Source: Halicephalobus mephisto
Taxonomy: Eukaryota; Nematoda; Chromadorea; Rhabditida; Panagrolaimidae
Direction: 5' to 3'
NCBI GenBank assembly: GCA_009193035.1
Contig: SWDT01000060.1
Location: forward strand, 62,001-126,000
DNA length: 64,000 nucleotides
The position numbers and the translations under genes were made by a program. Positions 1 to 12,229 of this stretch are shown piece after piece. A model generated the notes under the pieces. It ran no database searches. It had not been told where the DNA came from and saw nothing but the letters and a program-made list of their open reading frames with translations. Numbering within the stretch: the stretch's first letter is position 1; every line of letters starts with the position of its first letter.

Positions 1-7
1 TTTGCAG

Positions 8-58
8 AAGCCGATCGTGGTGGGAGATCCCCATTGGCCAGCTTCAGAAGGTCCATAA
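8..58 (+). CDS. Possible 3'-terminal exon of a gene entering from the left
   Basis: The window opens with TTTGCAG, a usable nematode splice acceptor. It is followed by 16 open codons (reading KPIVVGDPHWPASEGP) and a TAA at 56-58. The stretch is clearly more GC-rich than the surrounding DNA, as expected for an exon end. Nothing upstream is visible, so the frame and the product cannot be tested. It could equally be a chance open stretch in a unique island. Confidence 0.28.
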   Translation, partial: KPIVVGDPHWPASEGP

Positions 59-900
59 CAAATCAAACGAAGAAAAAAATAAAAATTTTATTTCCTCAAT
101 TTCGGCAGATTGATTATGAAGATATAGTCTGAAATTAAATTAATTTTAAACATATTAATATAAAATCACAAAAATAAAAGGAAGAAAAAACAGTTTATAA
201 TCGGTAGAACTCGATCGATGGGGCTGATAAAAATGGAAAACCGGCGAAACAGGGTTTTTAACACGAATCGGAAGGTCCCTAATTTGGCGATTACACAAGA
301 GGAGCAAAAATCGAAGCATGAGGGAGTTCAACAGATCAAAAGTAGATCAGTATTTTATCAAAAACAATTTTTAGATAAAAAAGTAAATTTCTAAATACAC
401 AAAAATAAAATTTCAAATATATAAAAAATTTAAAAAAAAACTAATATATAAAAATAAAATAAAAAAATATATAAAAATAAAATAAAAAAATATATAAAAA
501 TTAAAAATTTAAAAAATATTTAAAAATAAAAAATTTTTTAAATATATAAAAAATAAAAAAAATATATAAAAATTAAAAATTTTTTAAATATATAAAAATT
601 AAAAATTTGTAAAAATAAAAAAATAAATTCCAAAAAATTTGAAAAAATATAAAATTGAAGAAAATTAAGAAGATTAGGAAAATTTTTAAATTTAAAGAAG
701 CCAGAAAATTTGCAAATTCTACAGGATTTAGTAATCACAAAAATTTTAATTGAAAAGGATTCATTTAATCTTATCATTTAATTTTTAGAGCTAATCCAAT
801 GCTTGTGAATAAGTATTTGGTAGTACAATTTTAGTACACGTGATTGTAAAACTACGAGATTCGGTTCCTGGCTGAAGATTTCAAGTCTTGTTAATCGAGA
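59..900. other. Gene-free AT-rich stretch with A/T microsatellite
   Basis: Positions 395-700 are almost pure A/T low-complexity sequence with short AAATATATAAAAA-type reiterations. Before it, 218-394 holds an ATG-initiated 58-codon ORF with ordinary composition (starts MGLIKMENRRN) but no recognisable domain. I do not call it a gene. 700-900 holds nothing I recognise. Confidence 0.5.
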
Positions 901-939
901 AAGAGGTCTCACAAAACAAATCAACAATTAGGATCATAT

Positions 940-1300
940 AATTTTAAAATCGGATTCTAAAAACTGAGATCAACCCTAATATCAAACTCTAAAAATTCTG
1001 ATCAACTCTGAAGTTGGGCTCTAAGAACTCATATTAATCACAATGTTGAATTTATTAACCCTAATATCAAGCTCTAAAAATTCTGATCAACCCTAATATC
1101 AAACTCCAAGAACTCTGATCAACCCTAATATCAAGCTCTAAGAACTCTAATCAATCTTAATATCCAACTCTAAAAACTCTAATCAATCTTAATATCAAAT
1201 TCCAAGAACTCGGATCAACCCTAATGTTGAGTTCATCAACCTTATTACCAAATTCTAAGAACTTTGATCAACCTTAATGTCAGGTTCTTTACAATAAGCT
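940..1300. repeat. Short-unit tandem repeat (about 32-45 bp)
   Basis: About ten degenerate copies of a unit built from 'aactctgatcaaccctaata' and 'tcaaactctaag' run head to tail. The CCCTAA string resembles some telomere repeats, but the unit is not the nematode TTAGGC repeat. Confidence 0.8.
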
Positions 1301-1559
1301 AATTTATGAAAAGAAAAACCGTGTCAAAATATATCTAAGATCAAAATTGAAAATTTAAATGTCCTATTTTTGTATCGTGTAATATTGTACTGAAAAATAA
1401 AATTTGCACAATGCGGGAAAAACCCTAAAAAGAAGAATCCAATGCATATGAACGAAACAAGAACCGAAACCCTCTGGCTACAACCCGGTGTGACGTATTT
1501 GGTCGTTATTGGAACAGAAAAATCAAAAATTTTTGTTCATTTTCGTCAAGGACGCGTGT

Positions 1560-2330
1560 AGGCGAATTTTAAAAAAATCAGTATAGTCTTGTTCCAAAAA
1601 TAAAATTAATTTTTCACTCAAAATATTTCAAATTTTTTATACTTTTAAAATCACTAAAAATATTTATAAAAAAATAATTTTATTCAAAATAAAAAATTTA
1701 CTCAATTGGTCCCGAATGGAAAATTTTAAAAAAATTTTAAATAAATTAAATTTTAAAAAAAAATTTTAAATAAATTAAATTTTTTAATTTTTAAATAAAT
1801 TAAATTTTAAAAAATTTTAAATAAATTAAATTTTAAAAAATTTTTAAATTAATTTTTAACAAAAAATTGAAATTTTATATTTTTTAGAAAAAAATAAAAT
1901 TAACTAAAAATAAATTTGCAAATTTTGAAGTTAATTTTCTTTTTCGAAGATCACAAAAATTAATTTTTAACTTTATTGATTTAAACTTTTTCGAAAATCT
2001 TGATCAAACTACCGTAAGGCGTGGGAGTACATTCGTCCCCCACTTTTTTTTCATTTGTAAAATTAAATAAAATAAAAAAATAAAAGAAATAAAAAAAAAT
2101 AAAAAAAATAAAAATTAAATAAAATAAAAAAAATAAAAAAAAATAAAATTAAATAAAAAAATAATAAAAAAATCAAAATTAAATAAAATAAAAAAAATAA
2201 AAAAAAAATAAAATTAAATAAAAAAATAAAAGAAATAAAAAAAGTAAAAATTAAATGAAATAAAAAAAATCAAAATTAAATAAATAAATAAAATTAAATA
2301 AATCCACGTCAACCGGAAATAGAAATAAAT
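1560..2330. repeat. AT low-complexity tract
   Basis: 1,600-1,900 is built from AAATTTTAAATAAATT-like reiterations. 2,050-2,310 is an A-rich 'aaaaataaaattaaat' tract. There is no coding potential. A 'ggtcccgaatggaaaatt' motif at about 1,709 matches a string found in many other arrays of the window. Confidence 0.7.
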
Positions 2331-3909
2331 ATTTCGCAATTCATAAACAAGGTACCACGAGGGGGATATCTAATGGGAAATTACGGGACGGCGGAGGTTG
2401 GGTGTGGTCGGTCCTGAGTGGATATAATGAAGCTAAAAAAGGAGTTAAAATATCACACTTTCATGTAGACAAAGTTCTTCGATGTTTAGTCATTGGAAAA
2501 TCCGATGTAAACAATACAGTAATTATGAGAACTAATTAATGATTTAAATAAAAATGTTAAATCTAAGAACATTGAAATTTTAGATTCTGATGTAGTCATA
2601 TTTTTTTTCATTTTGTCGATAAAAAAAACATCATGTGAAAAAAAATATCAATTATCGTAATTATGGTAATTAATTAACGATTACTGTAAGATGAACGTAG
2701 AAATTTTAAATTCTGATTTAGTTAATTTTTATAAAAAATACACCATGTGAACAAAAATGAATTAAAATAAATATAAAAATTAACCAATAAAAACTACAAA
2801 ATAAACATAGCAAATCTAAAAAAAATGCTGAAATTTTAAGTTTTTATGTAGTCAGATTTTTGTTATTTAATCCTTCGAAAAATTTCTAAAGTAAACAATA
2901 CTATAAATTACAGTAATTATAAAAATTCATGAATAAAAACTTATAAAATAAATATAATGAAATCATAGATAACCTAAATTCAAAATTCTGATATGGATGA
3001 AATTTTTTGATTTAATTACTCAAAAATCCATATAAAAAATATTAGAATTACAATAATTACAAAAAATAATCGATACAAATTGTTACAAAATAAATATAAT
3101 GAAATCATAGATAACCTAAATTCAAAATTCTGATGTTGATAAAGTCCTTTTTCATTTAGACACTCGAAAATCAACGTAAACATTACTAGAATTACAGTAA
3201 TTACAAAAAATAATCGATAAAAACTGTTACAAAATGGATATAATAAAGTCATAAATAACCTAAATTCCAGATTCTGATGTTGATAAAGTCCTTTTTCATT
3301 TAATTACTCAAAAATCCATATGAAAATTATTAGAATTACAATAATTGCAAAAAATAATCGATAAAAACTGTTGCAAAATGAATATGATGAAATCATGGGA
3401 AGGACCCGAAGACAGATGTAGATGAAGTTCTTTTATCTTTAGTCATTAGAGAAGTTTTCGATATAATTAACATATTGAAACTACGGTAACTATAAAAAGT
3501 GGTCAATGGTTATTGCAAAGCGGATATGCTGCAACTTTGAAAAGTCCAAATTTTGGATTATAATGTAGCTAAACTCCTGTCTTGTTTGCTCATTAGAGTA
3601 ATCTGTGATGCAAGCAGATTATCGCAATCGTGGCAATTAAGAACATTAATCAATAAGGATTATTTAAAAAAACAATACATTTAAGAACGGCGTTCAAAAA
3701 CAGGATGTTCATGTGCTATGGTACTTTGTTGTGTAGTCATTAAAGAGCCCATGGTGAAGGCAGATTACCAGAATAACGGTAATTGAAAGACTAATTGACA
3801 AGGGTCACTACAAACAGATGTAGTGGAGCCAAAGTGAAAGCCTAAATATCGGATGTCGGAAAACTAAATCTGGCCTCATCTAGTCCGAAACTAATATGGA
3901 AGGAAAAAT

Positions 3910-3984
3910 GTCTCTCGGCAGGCATCGAACCCACATCGTCTTGCTATCCGGGCAAGTGCTTTTCTCTTAAGCTACGAGAGCGAC
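3910..3984 (-). pseudogene. tRNA-like sequence, probably a tRNA pseudogene or SINE head
   Basis: The minus strand gives 75 nt that nearly fold as a tRNA. The acceptor arms GTCGCTC and GAGAGAC pair at 6 of 7 positions. A perfect anticodon stem CTTGC/GCAAG encloses a 7-nt loop, and the T-arm reads GTGGG-TTCGATG-CCTGC. The GGTTCGATGCC string resembles the Pol III B box, and TAGCTTAAGAG resembles an A box. The loop has C instead of the invariant U33 and lacks a purine at 37, and the acceptor stem has a mismatch. A functional tRNA is therefore unlikely. If the loop is read literally the anticodon would be GGA (Ser), but the arm sizes do not fit a Ser tRNA. Confidence 0.4.
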
Positions 3985-4270
3985 CTTTTCCAATTCCATT
4001 CATGGAAGCAGAATTGTTTCTCCTGAACGATCGCTCCTTTCTCGCTACGCTTAATGTCGCGACATCGGATTCAGAAACAAATAACGTGCTTTATTTTTGA
4101 TTATTAGCAAAATCTATGACGTAAATAGCATATATGAAATATAGTACTTATAATAATTAATTAATGCTGACTGTAGGAGATACAATAACTCCAAGAAGAA
4201 AATATAAATCTTAAATTTTGATATAGATTTTTCTCATTAACTCTGAAAAATCTCTAAAGCGAACAATACT

Positions 4271-4434
4271 ACACAAAAAGAAACGTAACTTTCGGTTTAG
4301 TAACAACTGCAAATTATTACTAATACTTTTTAATTTTCGTCACAAAAGTCAAATATTTATAAAACATTTGACAATTATGTGACATTTTGCAATTATTAAA
4401 AAACCAAAAGTTACACTTTTTTGTACGAATTACA
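4271..4434. mobile_element. MITE-like element, family B
   Basis: About 164 bp begins ACACAAAAAGAAACGTAACT and ends with the inverted counterpart AAAAGTTACACTTTTTTGT. The interior carries 'tttcgtcacaaa' and 'acaattatgtgaca', which recur in the other family B copies (6.1, 6.4, 13.0-13.6, 23.9-24.5 and 62.7 kb). It encodes nothing. The palindromic ends suggest a non-autonomous DNA transposon, but I did not identify a clear target duplication. Confidence 0.65.
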
Positions 4435-4734
4435 GTAATTATAGAAATTCATAAATAAAGATTGTTGTAAAACATATATAATGAAATCACACAACCTAAA
4501 TCCCAGATTCTGATGTGGATAAAGTTCTTTTTAATTTGGACATTCGAACATCCACGATGTAAGAACTAGATTAAAAATACGGTGATTACGGGAATTAATC
4601 AATACAGATTATTTCAAAATAGATGTAGTGAAACCATAGACAAAACAAATTTGTAAATTCTCACGTAAAAAAAATATTTTCTTGTTTAATCATTAAGGAA
4701 TTCTTTATGAAAACAACTTATCGAATTTAGGATA

Positions 4735-5300
4735 AATAAGGAAAGTAATAAATGCAAATTACCACGAAAAACGTAAATTTAAACAACATTAATTTGCACA
4801 AACACCCCCTAATTCGTCGAACATCGTCTACAAACTCCCCCGTGTCTCCTTGATTGCCCTTTACAAAGTCCAAATTAATCCTTAATCATTTCCACAAATC
4901 TCCAATGACTCGTGAAACGTCAGAGCTTTCAAAATTAAAAAGTCCCAGACTAGATGATTGATTGCAAATATATCAAATATTCCACCAATGAACACGGTTG
5001 AAAGCCCTGGGGAAAGTTGGATATGCTTGAGGAAACATTTTTGGGTAAATCAAAAAGTAATTAATCTTTTGTTAAATAACAACTTCGAAACAAATGTCGC
5101 GGATGTATATGGTATACTTCAGCGAGTACGGGGGCAAAGGAGACCGTGGAGTTCAGAACGACATTTGGCATTTATCAACAATTAAGTCATATTTAAAAAA
5201 CACGCAAATTAATAAAAAATAATATCCTTAACGTCTGTTTAAAAAAAGTTAAATTTTAAAGAAAATCTTAAAAATCGAATTTACAAAAATAAAAATATTT
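4735..5300. other. Unique stretch, no supported gene
   Basis: Positions 4,800-5,180 are relatively GC-rich and carry a 75-codon ORF (4,958-5,185, +) with no recognisable domain or convincing splice partners. I see no repeat structure either. Confidence 0.4.
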
Positions 5301-5309
5301 ATTAAATTT

Positions 5310-5660
5310 TAACAACAATCCTAGAATGAACTTTTCGAAATTTTCCACTCAGGACCAACAACTGCGAAGTTTAGTTTTCAAGATTTTGTAAGAAGTTCCA
5401 AAACTAATAATATTATAAAATTTAAAATTTCTACCACAACAATTTGAAAAACTATCTCAGAATGAACTTTTCGAAATTTTCCACTCGAGACCAAAAACTG
5501 CGAAGTTTAGTTTTCAAGATATTGTAAGAAGTTCCAAAACTGATAATAATATAAAATTAAAAATTTCTATCACAACAACTTGAAAAACTATCTTAGAACG
5601 AATTTTCAAAATTCCACTCGAGACCAAAAACTGCGAAGTTTAATCTTTACTTGTTTCTAG
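5310..5660. repeat. Tandem repeat, unit about 130 bp, three copies
   Basis: Three copies carry 'ttttccactcgagaccaaaa' and 'actgcgaagtttagttttca'. On the minus strand the core reads GGTCTCGAGTGGAAAATT, the same core present in the unrelated arrays at 19.5-20.1 kb. Confidence 0.75.
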
Positions 5661-6094
5661 AAAATCCCAATATTGTCTAATAGATTCTGAAAATTCCTAA
5701 AATTTTTCCAACGTTCTCAATTTTATATAAAGACCGTAATAAAGGAACTTTTCAATAATAAATAACTTTTTTCTTTATAGTAAAGCCGACCTCCGTTAAT
5801 TCAATATTATATCCAAAGAGAAAGATTCAAAAACCTTCTAGTAAATCCTTCCGGAAAGTCGCTGACATACCCCGCGTTAATCCTTGTTTCGTCATAACAT
5901 CCTGGACTCCACACTTTCAAATACCGAACAAATCCACTTTATCCCGGATTTGATAAGCCAGAAAGCACCTTCGATTTTGACGGAAGTCCTAGGTGGAGAC
6001 AAATGACCTACCCTCAGGGCTTCATGATTGGACACATTTCTCAAAACGAAAACAAGAAACATGAGAATTTCGTCAAGGAAAAAAATAAATTTTG

Positions 6095-6568
6095 ACACAA
6101 AAAAAGCGTGACTTTCGGCGTAGTAAAAAATAAAAATTTTCATTATTATTTTTCATTCCCGTCACAAATGCCAAATATTCTTGCAAAATACAACAATTAT
6201 CTTCATTTTTGTCGTATTTCGTAATTGTTAAAAAGTCAAAAGTTACGTTTTTTTCTGTATAGATACATTAAAACTATTTTGATTTATTAGATATATTCAA
6301 TTTATCGATAAACTAAGTGTAGTATCAGTGCATTGTGTACAATGTACCGATATCAACTTTATCTATCAGACACATTGAAACGGTTCTAATCTACCAGATA
6401 CATTCACAAAAAAACGTGACTTTTGGCGTAGTAAAAAATAAAAATTTTCATTATTATTTTTTCATTCCCGTCATAAATGCCAAATATTCTTGAAAAATAC
6501 AACAATTATCTTCATTTTTGTCGTATTTCGTAATTGTTAAAAAGTCAAAAGTTACGTTTTTTTGTGTA
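6095..6568. mobile_element. Compound: two family B MITEs flanking a family C repeat
   Basis: Two near-identical family B elements (about 6,095-6,260 and 6,404-6,568) share 'aaaaataaaaattttcatta' and the end 'aaaagttacgttttttt'. Between them lies a family C segment built from 'ctaccagatacatt' and 'tatcgataaactaagtgtag' strings. The arrangement suggests nested or serial insertion. Confidence 0.6.
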
Positions 6569-6569
6569 T

Positions 6570-7950
6570 GGACACAAAAATAGAAAGTAAATAAAAAAGT
6601 ACGATTACTGTCGTAAGATAAACACGTTGCATTTTTTAATCTGTGAAATTGTACTTGAACAAAAAGTTCAGAAGGAGTTTCAAAAAAATGTAAATAACAT
6701 AGAAAATATAATTTTCTAATCTTGATCCAGAAAAGTTTGGATTTGTCCTAAATGAGAATCAAGATAATGAGCAAGGAATACTGTAGGCAATCTTTGGATT
6801 GGAATTTAAAAAATAAAAATTTCATATAAACAAAATAATAAAAAATACTGTAGACAACTTCCGAGTTGAGATTTGAAAAAAATTTATATCCATTTTAAAT
6901 GGTCTAAAAAAATATTCAGGATACTGTAATTTTTAATTCAAGATTGATAAAAATTGAACTTTATTCTAAATAAGAATTGAAACAATACACAAGGAATTTG
7001 GTGAAAAAAATTTCAGATTAAATTTCAAATTTATCTTTAAAATTTATCTAAAAACTCAAGATCAAAAAATGCAGAACAAATTACACTAGTCCAATTCGTG
7101 TAATTTCTTCCTCCACACCTTCTGAGTCGTAAATTCAATCAGGATTCATTGAATATTCATCTCGTAACACATCGCGAAAGTTGCGGATGCTTCAAAGATA
7201 TGCTCTCCGAAAAATTTGACTTTAGGGGATTCTTCAAAACCAAACTCAATTGAAATATAAATGAATTTTAAAATCACCATAATTGAAACCCAAATAAATA
7301 GATATTTTAGTATACTGTATTTCGTGAATTATGTTAATTAATTTTTAAAAGTTAATCATTCAAACATTGTCATTTAAGTTCGTCACGTAATCCCCTGCGG
7401 GACAGTGTGGGATAACAATGGATTTAAAAAGTATCCCAACGAGTAATTAAATTAAAAACAAAATGACTAAGAAGTTAAATGACAAAATTACCGGTTGAAA
7501 ATGTGGGGTCTTGATCTTAATTCTGAAATACAGTAATAACCAGACATACCGTCATGAAAACATCGATTAAAGTTCTGTTGAAAATTTCTGAACCTGTTGA
7601 TTTGCGAACAGTGTTAAAATCACCAGGGAGATTGAACATTACAAACGCGAAACTTACTAATAATAGTTTTCAGAAAAAATAAATCAAAATAGGTAGATAC
7701 CCCCGTGAGACAACTAATTAATGATGTTTGAACCTACTAACCTTCAAAAAATTTAAAAGGTTAGAGCTAAAAATTGACTAATAGGGGATTTTTGATATTA
7801 AAACGGTTAGTTCATAATAGGATAATATACTTTATGAAAACATCAATAAACGATCTCTATATCTAATGATCTTCAAAGGAGATTGCACTTTGCAAAAATT
7901 TTAAAACGTTAGAAATGAAATTACTAATAAGGATTTGTAATATTACGCAC
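6570..7950. other. AT-rich intergenic DNA with diverged repeats
   Basis: 6,700-7,080 contains weak 90-110 bp reiterations around 'atactgtagacaa'. 7,480-7,930 has a few diverged copies of 'gttagaaatgaaattactaa'. No ORF with coding character is present. Confidence 0.4.
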
Positions 7951-7959
7951 GAAAAATGG

Positions 7960-8290
7960 CACATGGTAAATAGTGTATGAACACATTAAAACGACTCTGA
8001 TGTACCGGATGCATTATATTCAACACATAGATGTATTGAATTGATATTAGTATATTAAATATAGTATATCTGATACAATAGAGTCGTTGTAATTCATCGA
8101 TATATTAACATAATGTTGGTGTATTAAATATAATGTATCTGATACAATAGAGTCGTTGTAATGCATCGATATATTAACATAATGTTGGTGTATTATATTC
8201 AATACATCGGTACATGAAATACAATGTATCTGATATACTAGAGTCGTTTTAATATACCTGTTTTTGTATGTAGACGAGTTAAATGTTAGG
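7960..8290. repeat. Family C palindrome-rich repeat
   Basis: Units of about 70 bp contain 'gtatctgatacaatagagtc' and 'catcgatatattaacataat'. The same vocabulary (gatacatta, atatcggtgcatt, agaaccgttttaat) appears at 6.3, 23.0-23.85, 39.9-40.3 and 51.8-52.0 kb. The minus-strand ORF that runs through it (8,047-8,325) is only the repeat read in frame. Confidence 0.7.
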
Positions 8291-8329
8291 AAATTGACTT
8301 TAGATGGATATACTTCCGCGTACAAAAAT

Positions 8330-8830
8330 CGTAAATTGTACGTGGCATAAGCGGTAGTAAATGTGTGGTAAATTGTTATGTAGGATATCGTAACTTCTTT
8401 GTGACGAAAGTTCAGTAAATTTTATGTAATACTGCATAACGAAGATTCTGTGATTCTTATATAACACTGAATAATGAGGAACACGTAAGTTTTGCGTCGT
8501 ATTTCGTCATAAAGATTCGGTAACTTTTGTATATTTCGTTATGGAAAATTACGTACCTTCTATAACATCTCGTTACAGAACATTTAGCGTCTTTGTGTTA
8601 CACTTCGTTACGGAATGCTTCATAACTTCAGTGTAGTATATCGTGATGGAGGTTTAGTAGTTTCTATGTAACTTCCAACGTAACTTTTGTCAACGTTTAC
8701 GACTGTTCGTAACAACTGATATTTTGTTACAAATGTCACCTATTTATGAAAATCGTAACAATTGTGTTACATTCTTTGTCAGAGTTGACAATTGTTACGA
8801 AAATCACGCAATAATGACGTCCGTATTTTT
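8330..8830. repeat. Degenerate repeat related to family B
   Basis: Loose 50-60 bp reiterations contain 'cgttacggaa', 'gtaacttttgt' and 'atttcgttat'. The part from 8,670 to 8,800 closely resembles a family B interior ('aacaattgtgttacattc'). Confidence 0.5.
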
Positions 8831-9034
8831 TATCACGTTGCAATTTTGTATATAACAGCATTGAAGATTTTTTAAGATAACCATTTCCAGAGGGCATTTG
8901 AAGTAGATGCAAAAGGCCAAAAGTCAGAAACACGTTAATGTGGAATTTCCACATGACAAATCAAATTGAAAAATCCTTAAGAATATCCTTTGCAAAAAAG
9001 ATAAAACTGACTAAGAATGCATCACGATGCTGGT

Positions 9035-9325
9035 TTTCAGAAGATGTATAAGAAGATTTAGAAGATATTTGAAAAGATGCAGAAGGTATATAAGGAGGTT
9101 CAGAAGATGTACAAGAAGATTCAGAAGATATACAAGAAGATTCAGAAGATGTACAAGAAGATTCAGAAGGTATTTAAAAAGATTCAGAAGGTATACAAGA
9201 AGATTCAAAATGTATACAAGAAGATTCAGAAGGTATACAAGAAGATTCAGAAGGTATTTAAAAAGCTTCAGAAGATGTACAAGAAGATTCATAAAATATT
9301 TAAAAAGATTCAGAAGGTTAAAAGT
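9035..9325. repeat. 21-bp minisatellite
   Basis: About 14 copies of a 21-bp unit (aagattcagaagatgtacaa plus g). The unit length is a multiple of three and has few stops, so long ORFs appear in several frames on both strands (KKIQKVY-type and YLLNLLV-type peptides). This is a satellite artefact and not a gene. Confidence 0.9.
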
Positions 9326-9639
9326 AAACAATTAACTAATAAGAAAATTTTATTTGATTATTTTAAAAAAGTGACTCGTTAAAGAAATAAATACATAATT
9401 ACTGACCAGAACGGATTAGGTTAGATGCCAAACCTCTGATCTTTAAAATAAAGAATTATGAAATGACTGAAAATTATTGGAAAAACATGAAATTTAATTT
9501 TCCTTAATTTTGCTGACAGTAAATTCACAATTTGCCTGAAAGCTACCACTTAATCCACTTGTTTTGTAAAATAATTTCTTAAACATTTGGAATTTCATTT
9601 TTAAATGTTTTAAAAATACAAAAATTACTTTTATAAAAA

Positions 9640-9885
9640 TTCCAAATCTGAGTCAATTTAAAAAAATTTATTTTGAATAATTTCAAAAAAGTTTATTTTT
9701 AATAATTTCAAAAAATTTATTTTGAATAATTTTAAAAAATTTATTTTGAATAATTTCAAAAAAGTTTATTTTTAATAATTTTAAAAAAGTTTATTTTTAA
9801 TAATTTTAAAAAGTTTATTTTTAATAATTTTGAAAAAATTTATTTTTAATAATTTTAAAAAAGTTTATTTTTAATAATTTCCCCT
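9640..9885. repeat. About 27-bp AT minisatellite
   Basis: Nine or so copies of 'aaaaaagtttatttttaata' plus a short spacer lie head to tail. The array is followed immediately by 'cccctcgagacaaaattgcc', a diverged copy of the window-wide GGTCTCGA-type motif. Confidence 0.85.
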
Positions 9886-10129
9886 CGAGACAAAATTGCC
9901 TAAAAAGTAGAAAATTTATGTTTTTAAAAATTAATAAAGTACTTTGAAAAGAAATAAAATCTTTTCATGACAGAAAATTAAAAACACCCTCAAGAACAAA
10001 GTCAACATGTGAGCTGGCATTAGGATTCACAAACCAAACAAATTGTATTTAATTAAACGGCTTTTTTGATGAATTAAACGGAATTGCAAACTCAAGTTGG
10101 TCAGCAGAGAACAAGGACAAACAAAGGAA

Positions 10130-10690
10130 TTACTTTGCTAAAATGGATATTTTATTGTTCCAATTTGGTCCTAACGCGAAAATATGGTTTCAGTTAAGTT
10201 CAGAAAATGATTGAAATTAGATATCATTTTAGAAATTTTTTATTTCTTAACAAATATATTACCCTGCTAAAATGGATACTTTATTATTCCAATTTGGTCC
10301 TAACGCGAAAATATGGTTTCAGTTAAATTTAAAAAATGATTAAAATTAGACATAATTTTAAAAATTTTTTATTTTTAAATAAATATATTACTTAACTAAA
10401 AATAATAATTTATTGTTCCAATTTGGTCCTAACGCGAAAGTATGATTTCAGTTAAATTTGAAATTAAACATTTTAGAAATTTTTTATTTCTTAACAAATA
10501 TAGTACTTAACTAAAAATAATAATTTATTGTTCCAATTTGGTCCTAACGCGAAAATTGATTGACGTCAGAAAATAATTAAATTTACTATTATTTAAAATA
10601 TAATTTGGATTGTTTATTTAATAAATATGTTACTTTAAAAAAAGTACTTCCTTATCCAGTTATGGTCCCGACACGAAAAATGATTTAAGT
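10130..10690. repeat. Tandem repeat, unit about 120 bp, 4-5 copies
   Basis: Copies at about 10,150, 10,275, 10,400 and 10,520 carry 'tattgttccaatttggtcct' followed by 'aacgcgaaaatatgg'. A fifth, more diverged copy at about 10,650 has 'ggtcccgacacgaaaaatga'. Confidence 0.85.
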
Positions 10691-10859
10691 TAAAGTAAAG
10701 TGAACAAATAAGTTATTTTTAAATTTTTCTAAACTTTTAAATATAAAAAAAGTAGTTTTTAGAATCAGAAAAAAAAATTCTTAAATATTAAAAAAAATTT
10801 TAAATCTAAAAAAAGTAATTATTTAGAAAATTTTTTTTTATATTTAAAAAAATTCCTAA

Positions 10860-11210
10860 ATTCAAAAAAGCAATTTAAAAATTTAAAAATTTAAAAAAAT
10901 GTTTAAGTTTGAAAATTTAAAAAAATGTCTAAGTTTAAAAATTTTAAAATTTTAAAAAATGTTTAAGTTTAGAAATTTTAAAATTTTAATAAATGTCTAA
11001 GTTTAAAAATTTAAAAAAATGTTTAAGTTTGAAAATTTAAAAAAATGTCTAAGTTTAAAAATTTAAAAATTTTAAAAAATGTTTAAGTTTAAAAATTTTA
11101 AAAAATGTTTAAGTTTAAAAATTTTAAAATTTAAAAAAATGTCTAAGTTTGAAAATTTAAAAATTTTAATAAATGTCTAAGTTTAAAAATTTTAAAATTG
11201 ATTAGTTCAA
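10860..11210. repeat. AT minisatellite (about 25-45 bp)
   Basis: Repeats of 'aaaaaatgtttaagtttgaa' and 'aaatttaaaaattttaaaat' run for about 350 bp. Confidence 0.8.
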
Positions 11211-11499
11211 AGTTAAATCGAAACTTGAATATCCAACACGGGATAAACTAAAGCCCGACTTGAGGACTTGAAAAAAGGAAATACAGTAAACATTTGGAAA
11301 TGACAAAAAATACATCTTAAGAAAGTAATTGCACTCAAAAAATATAATTAGTATTGATTTGTTTTTAGATTATATTTTGAAATTTTAACTTTACCCGATG
11401 AACCAAAGTTGAAATAAAACAGATTTATTTTTTTTAGAATCGAAACCGCGGAACCAACTGAAAATAAAATAAATTACATTCCATCGTAATTCGAAAATA

Positions 11500-12060
11500 A
11501 AAGTTTAAAAGTAATCTCGACACGAAAAACAGGAAACAGTTACAAAAAAACAATAATTATAAAATAAAAAATTTTCGTTATTGAATAAAAAAATTCATTA
11601 AGAAAAGTCCTAAAACAAAAAAGTTTTAAAAATATTTAAAAAACAATAATAATTATGAAATAAAAATTTTCGTTGTTGGATCAATGAACATTCATTTCGT
11701 ATAACACGGTCCCGGCACGAAAAATTTAAAAAAGTTACAAAAAATTTAAAACTAAAAATTAATAAAAACTTTCGTTTTGAGATCAAAAGACATTCATTTT
11801 ATATAATACGGTCCCGGCACGAAAAATTTAAAAAAGTTACAAAAATTTAAAACTAAAAATTAATAAAAACTTTCGTTTTGAGACCAAAAGACATTCATTT
11901 TATATAATACGGTCCCGGCACGAAAAATTTAAAGTCAATAAATACTTTCGTTCTGAGACCAAAAAACATTCATTTCGTATAATATGGTCCCGGCACGAAA
12001 AATTTTATAAAATTTAAAGTAAATAAAAATTTTCGTTCTGGGACCAAAAGACATCTATTA
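11500..12060. repeat. Tandem repeat, unit about 100 bp, five copies
   Basis: Copies carry 'acggtcccggcacgaaaaat' and 'aaaagacattcattttatat'. Adjacent copies are very similar, which suggests recent homogenisation. Confidence 0.85.
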
Positions 12061-12229
12061 CCTAGGGAATGGTTTTGACAAGAAAGTAGTTTCCTTTTAG
12101 AATATATTTTACATAAGTAATTAACGAAGGTGAATTTTTCAAGATGACAAATTATCATTTTTCTTTAAAAAAGAAAAGTCAACATCGGATTACTTTAACG
12201 AGCAGTTGTGAAGGGGCAATTTTCTACTC

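Larger units (their letters stand above)
2430..4730. repeat. Degenerate tandem repeat, unit about 120-130 bp
   Basis: Roughly fifteen diverged copies of a unit with landmarks 'ttctgatgttgataaagtc', 'catttagtcactcgaaaatc' and 'agaattacagtaattacaaa' lie in head-to-tail order. The best-preserved copies are at about 2,930-3,400. A tRNA-like element (3,910-3,984) and a MITE-like element (4,271-4,434) interrupt the array. Confidence 0.75.

Noticed and set aside
218..394. 58-codon ATG ORF near the left edge
   Set aside because: It has no domain, splice partner or conserved feature; it is within what chance allows.
940..1300. CCCTAA strings suggesting interstitial telomere
   Set aside because: The repeat unit is 32-45 bp and does not contain the nematode TTAGGC array.
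5892..6143. 83-codon minus-strand ORF
   Set aside because: Its N-terminal part lies in a family B MITE, and the rest has no recognisable domain.
9011..9382. Three overlapping 100-codon ORFs on both strands
   Set aside because: They are in-frame readings of a 21-bp minisatellite, with no start context, signal or homology.
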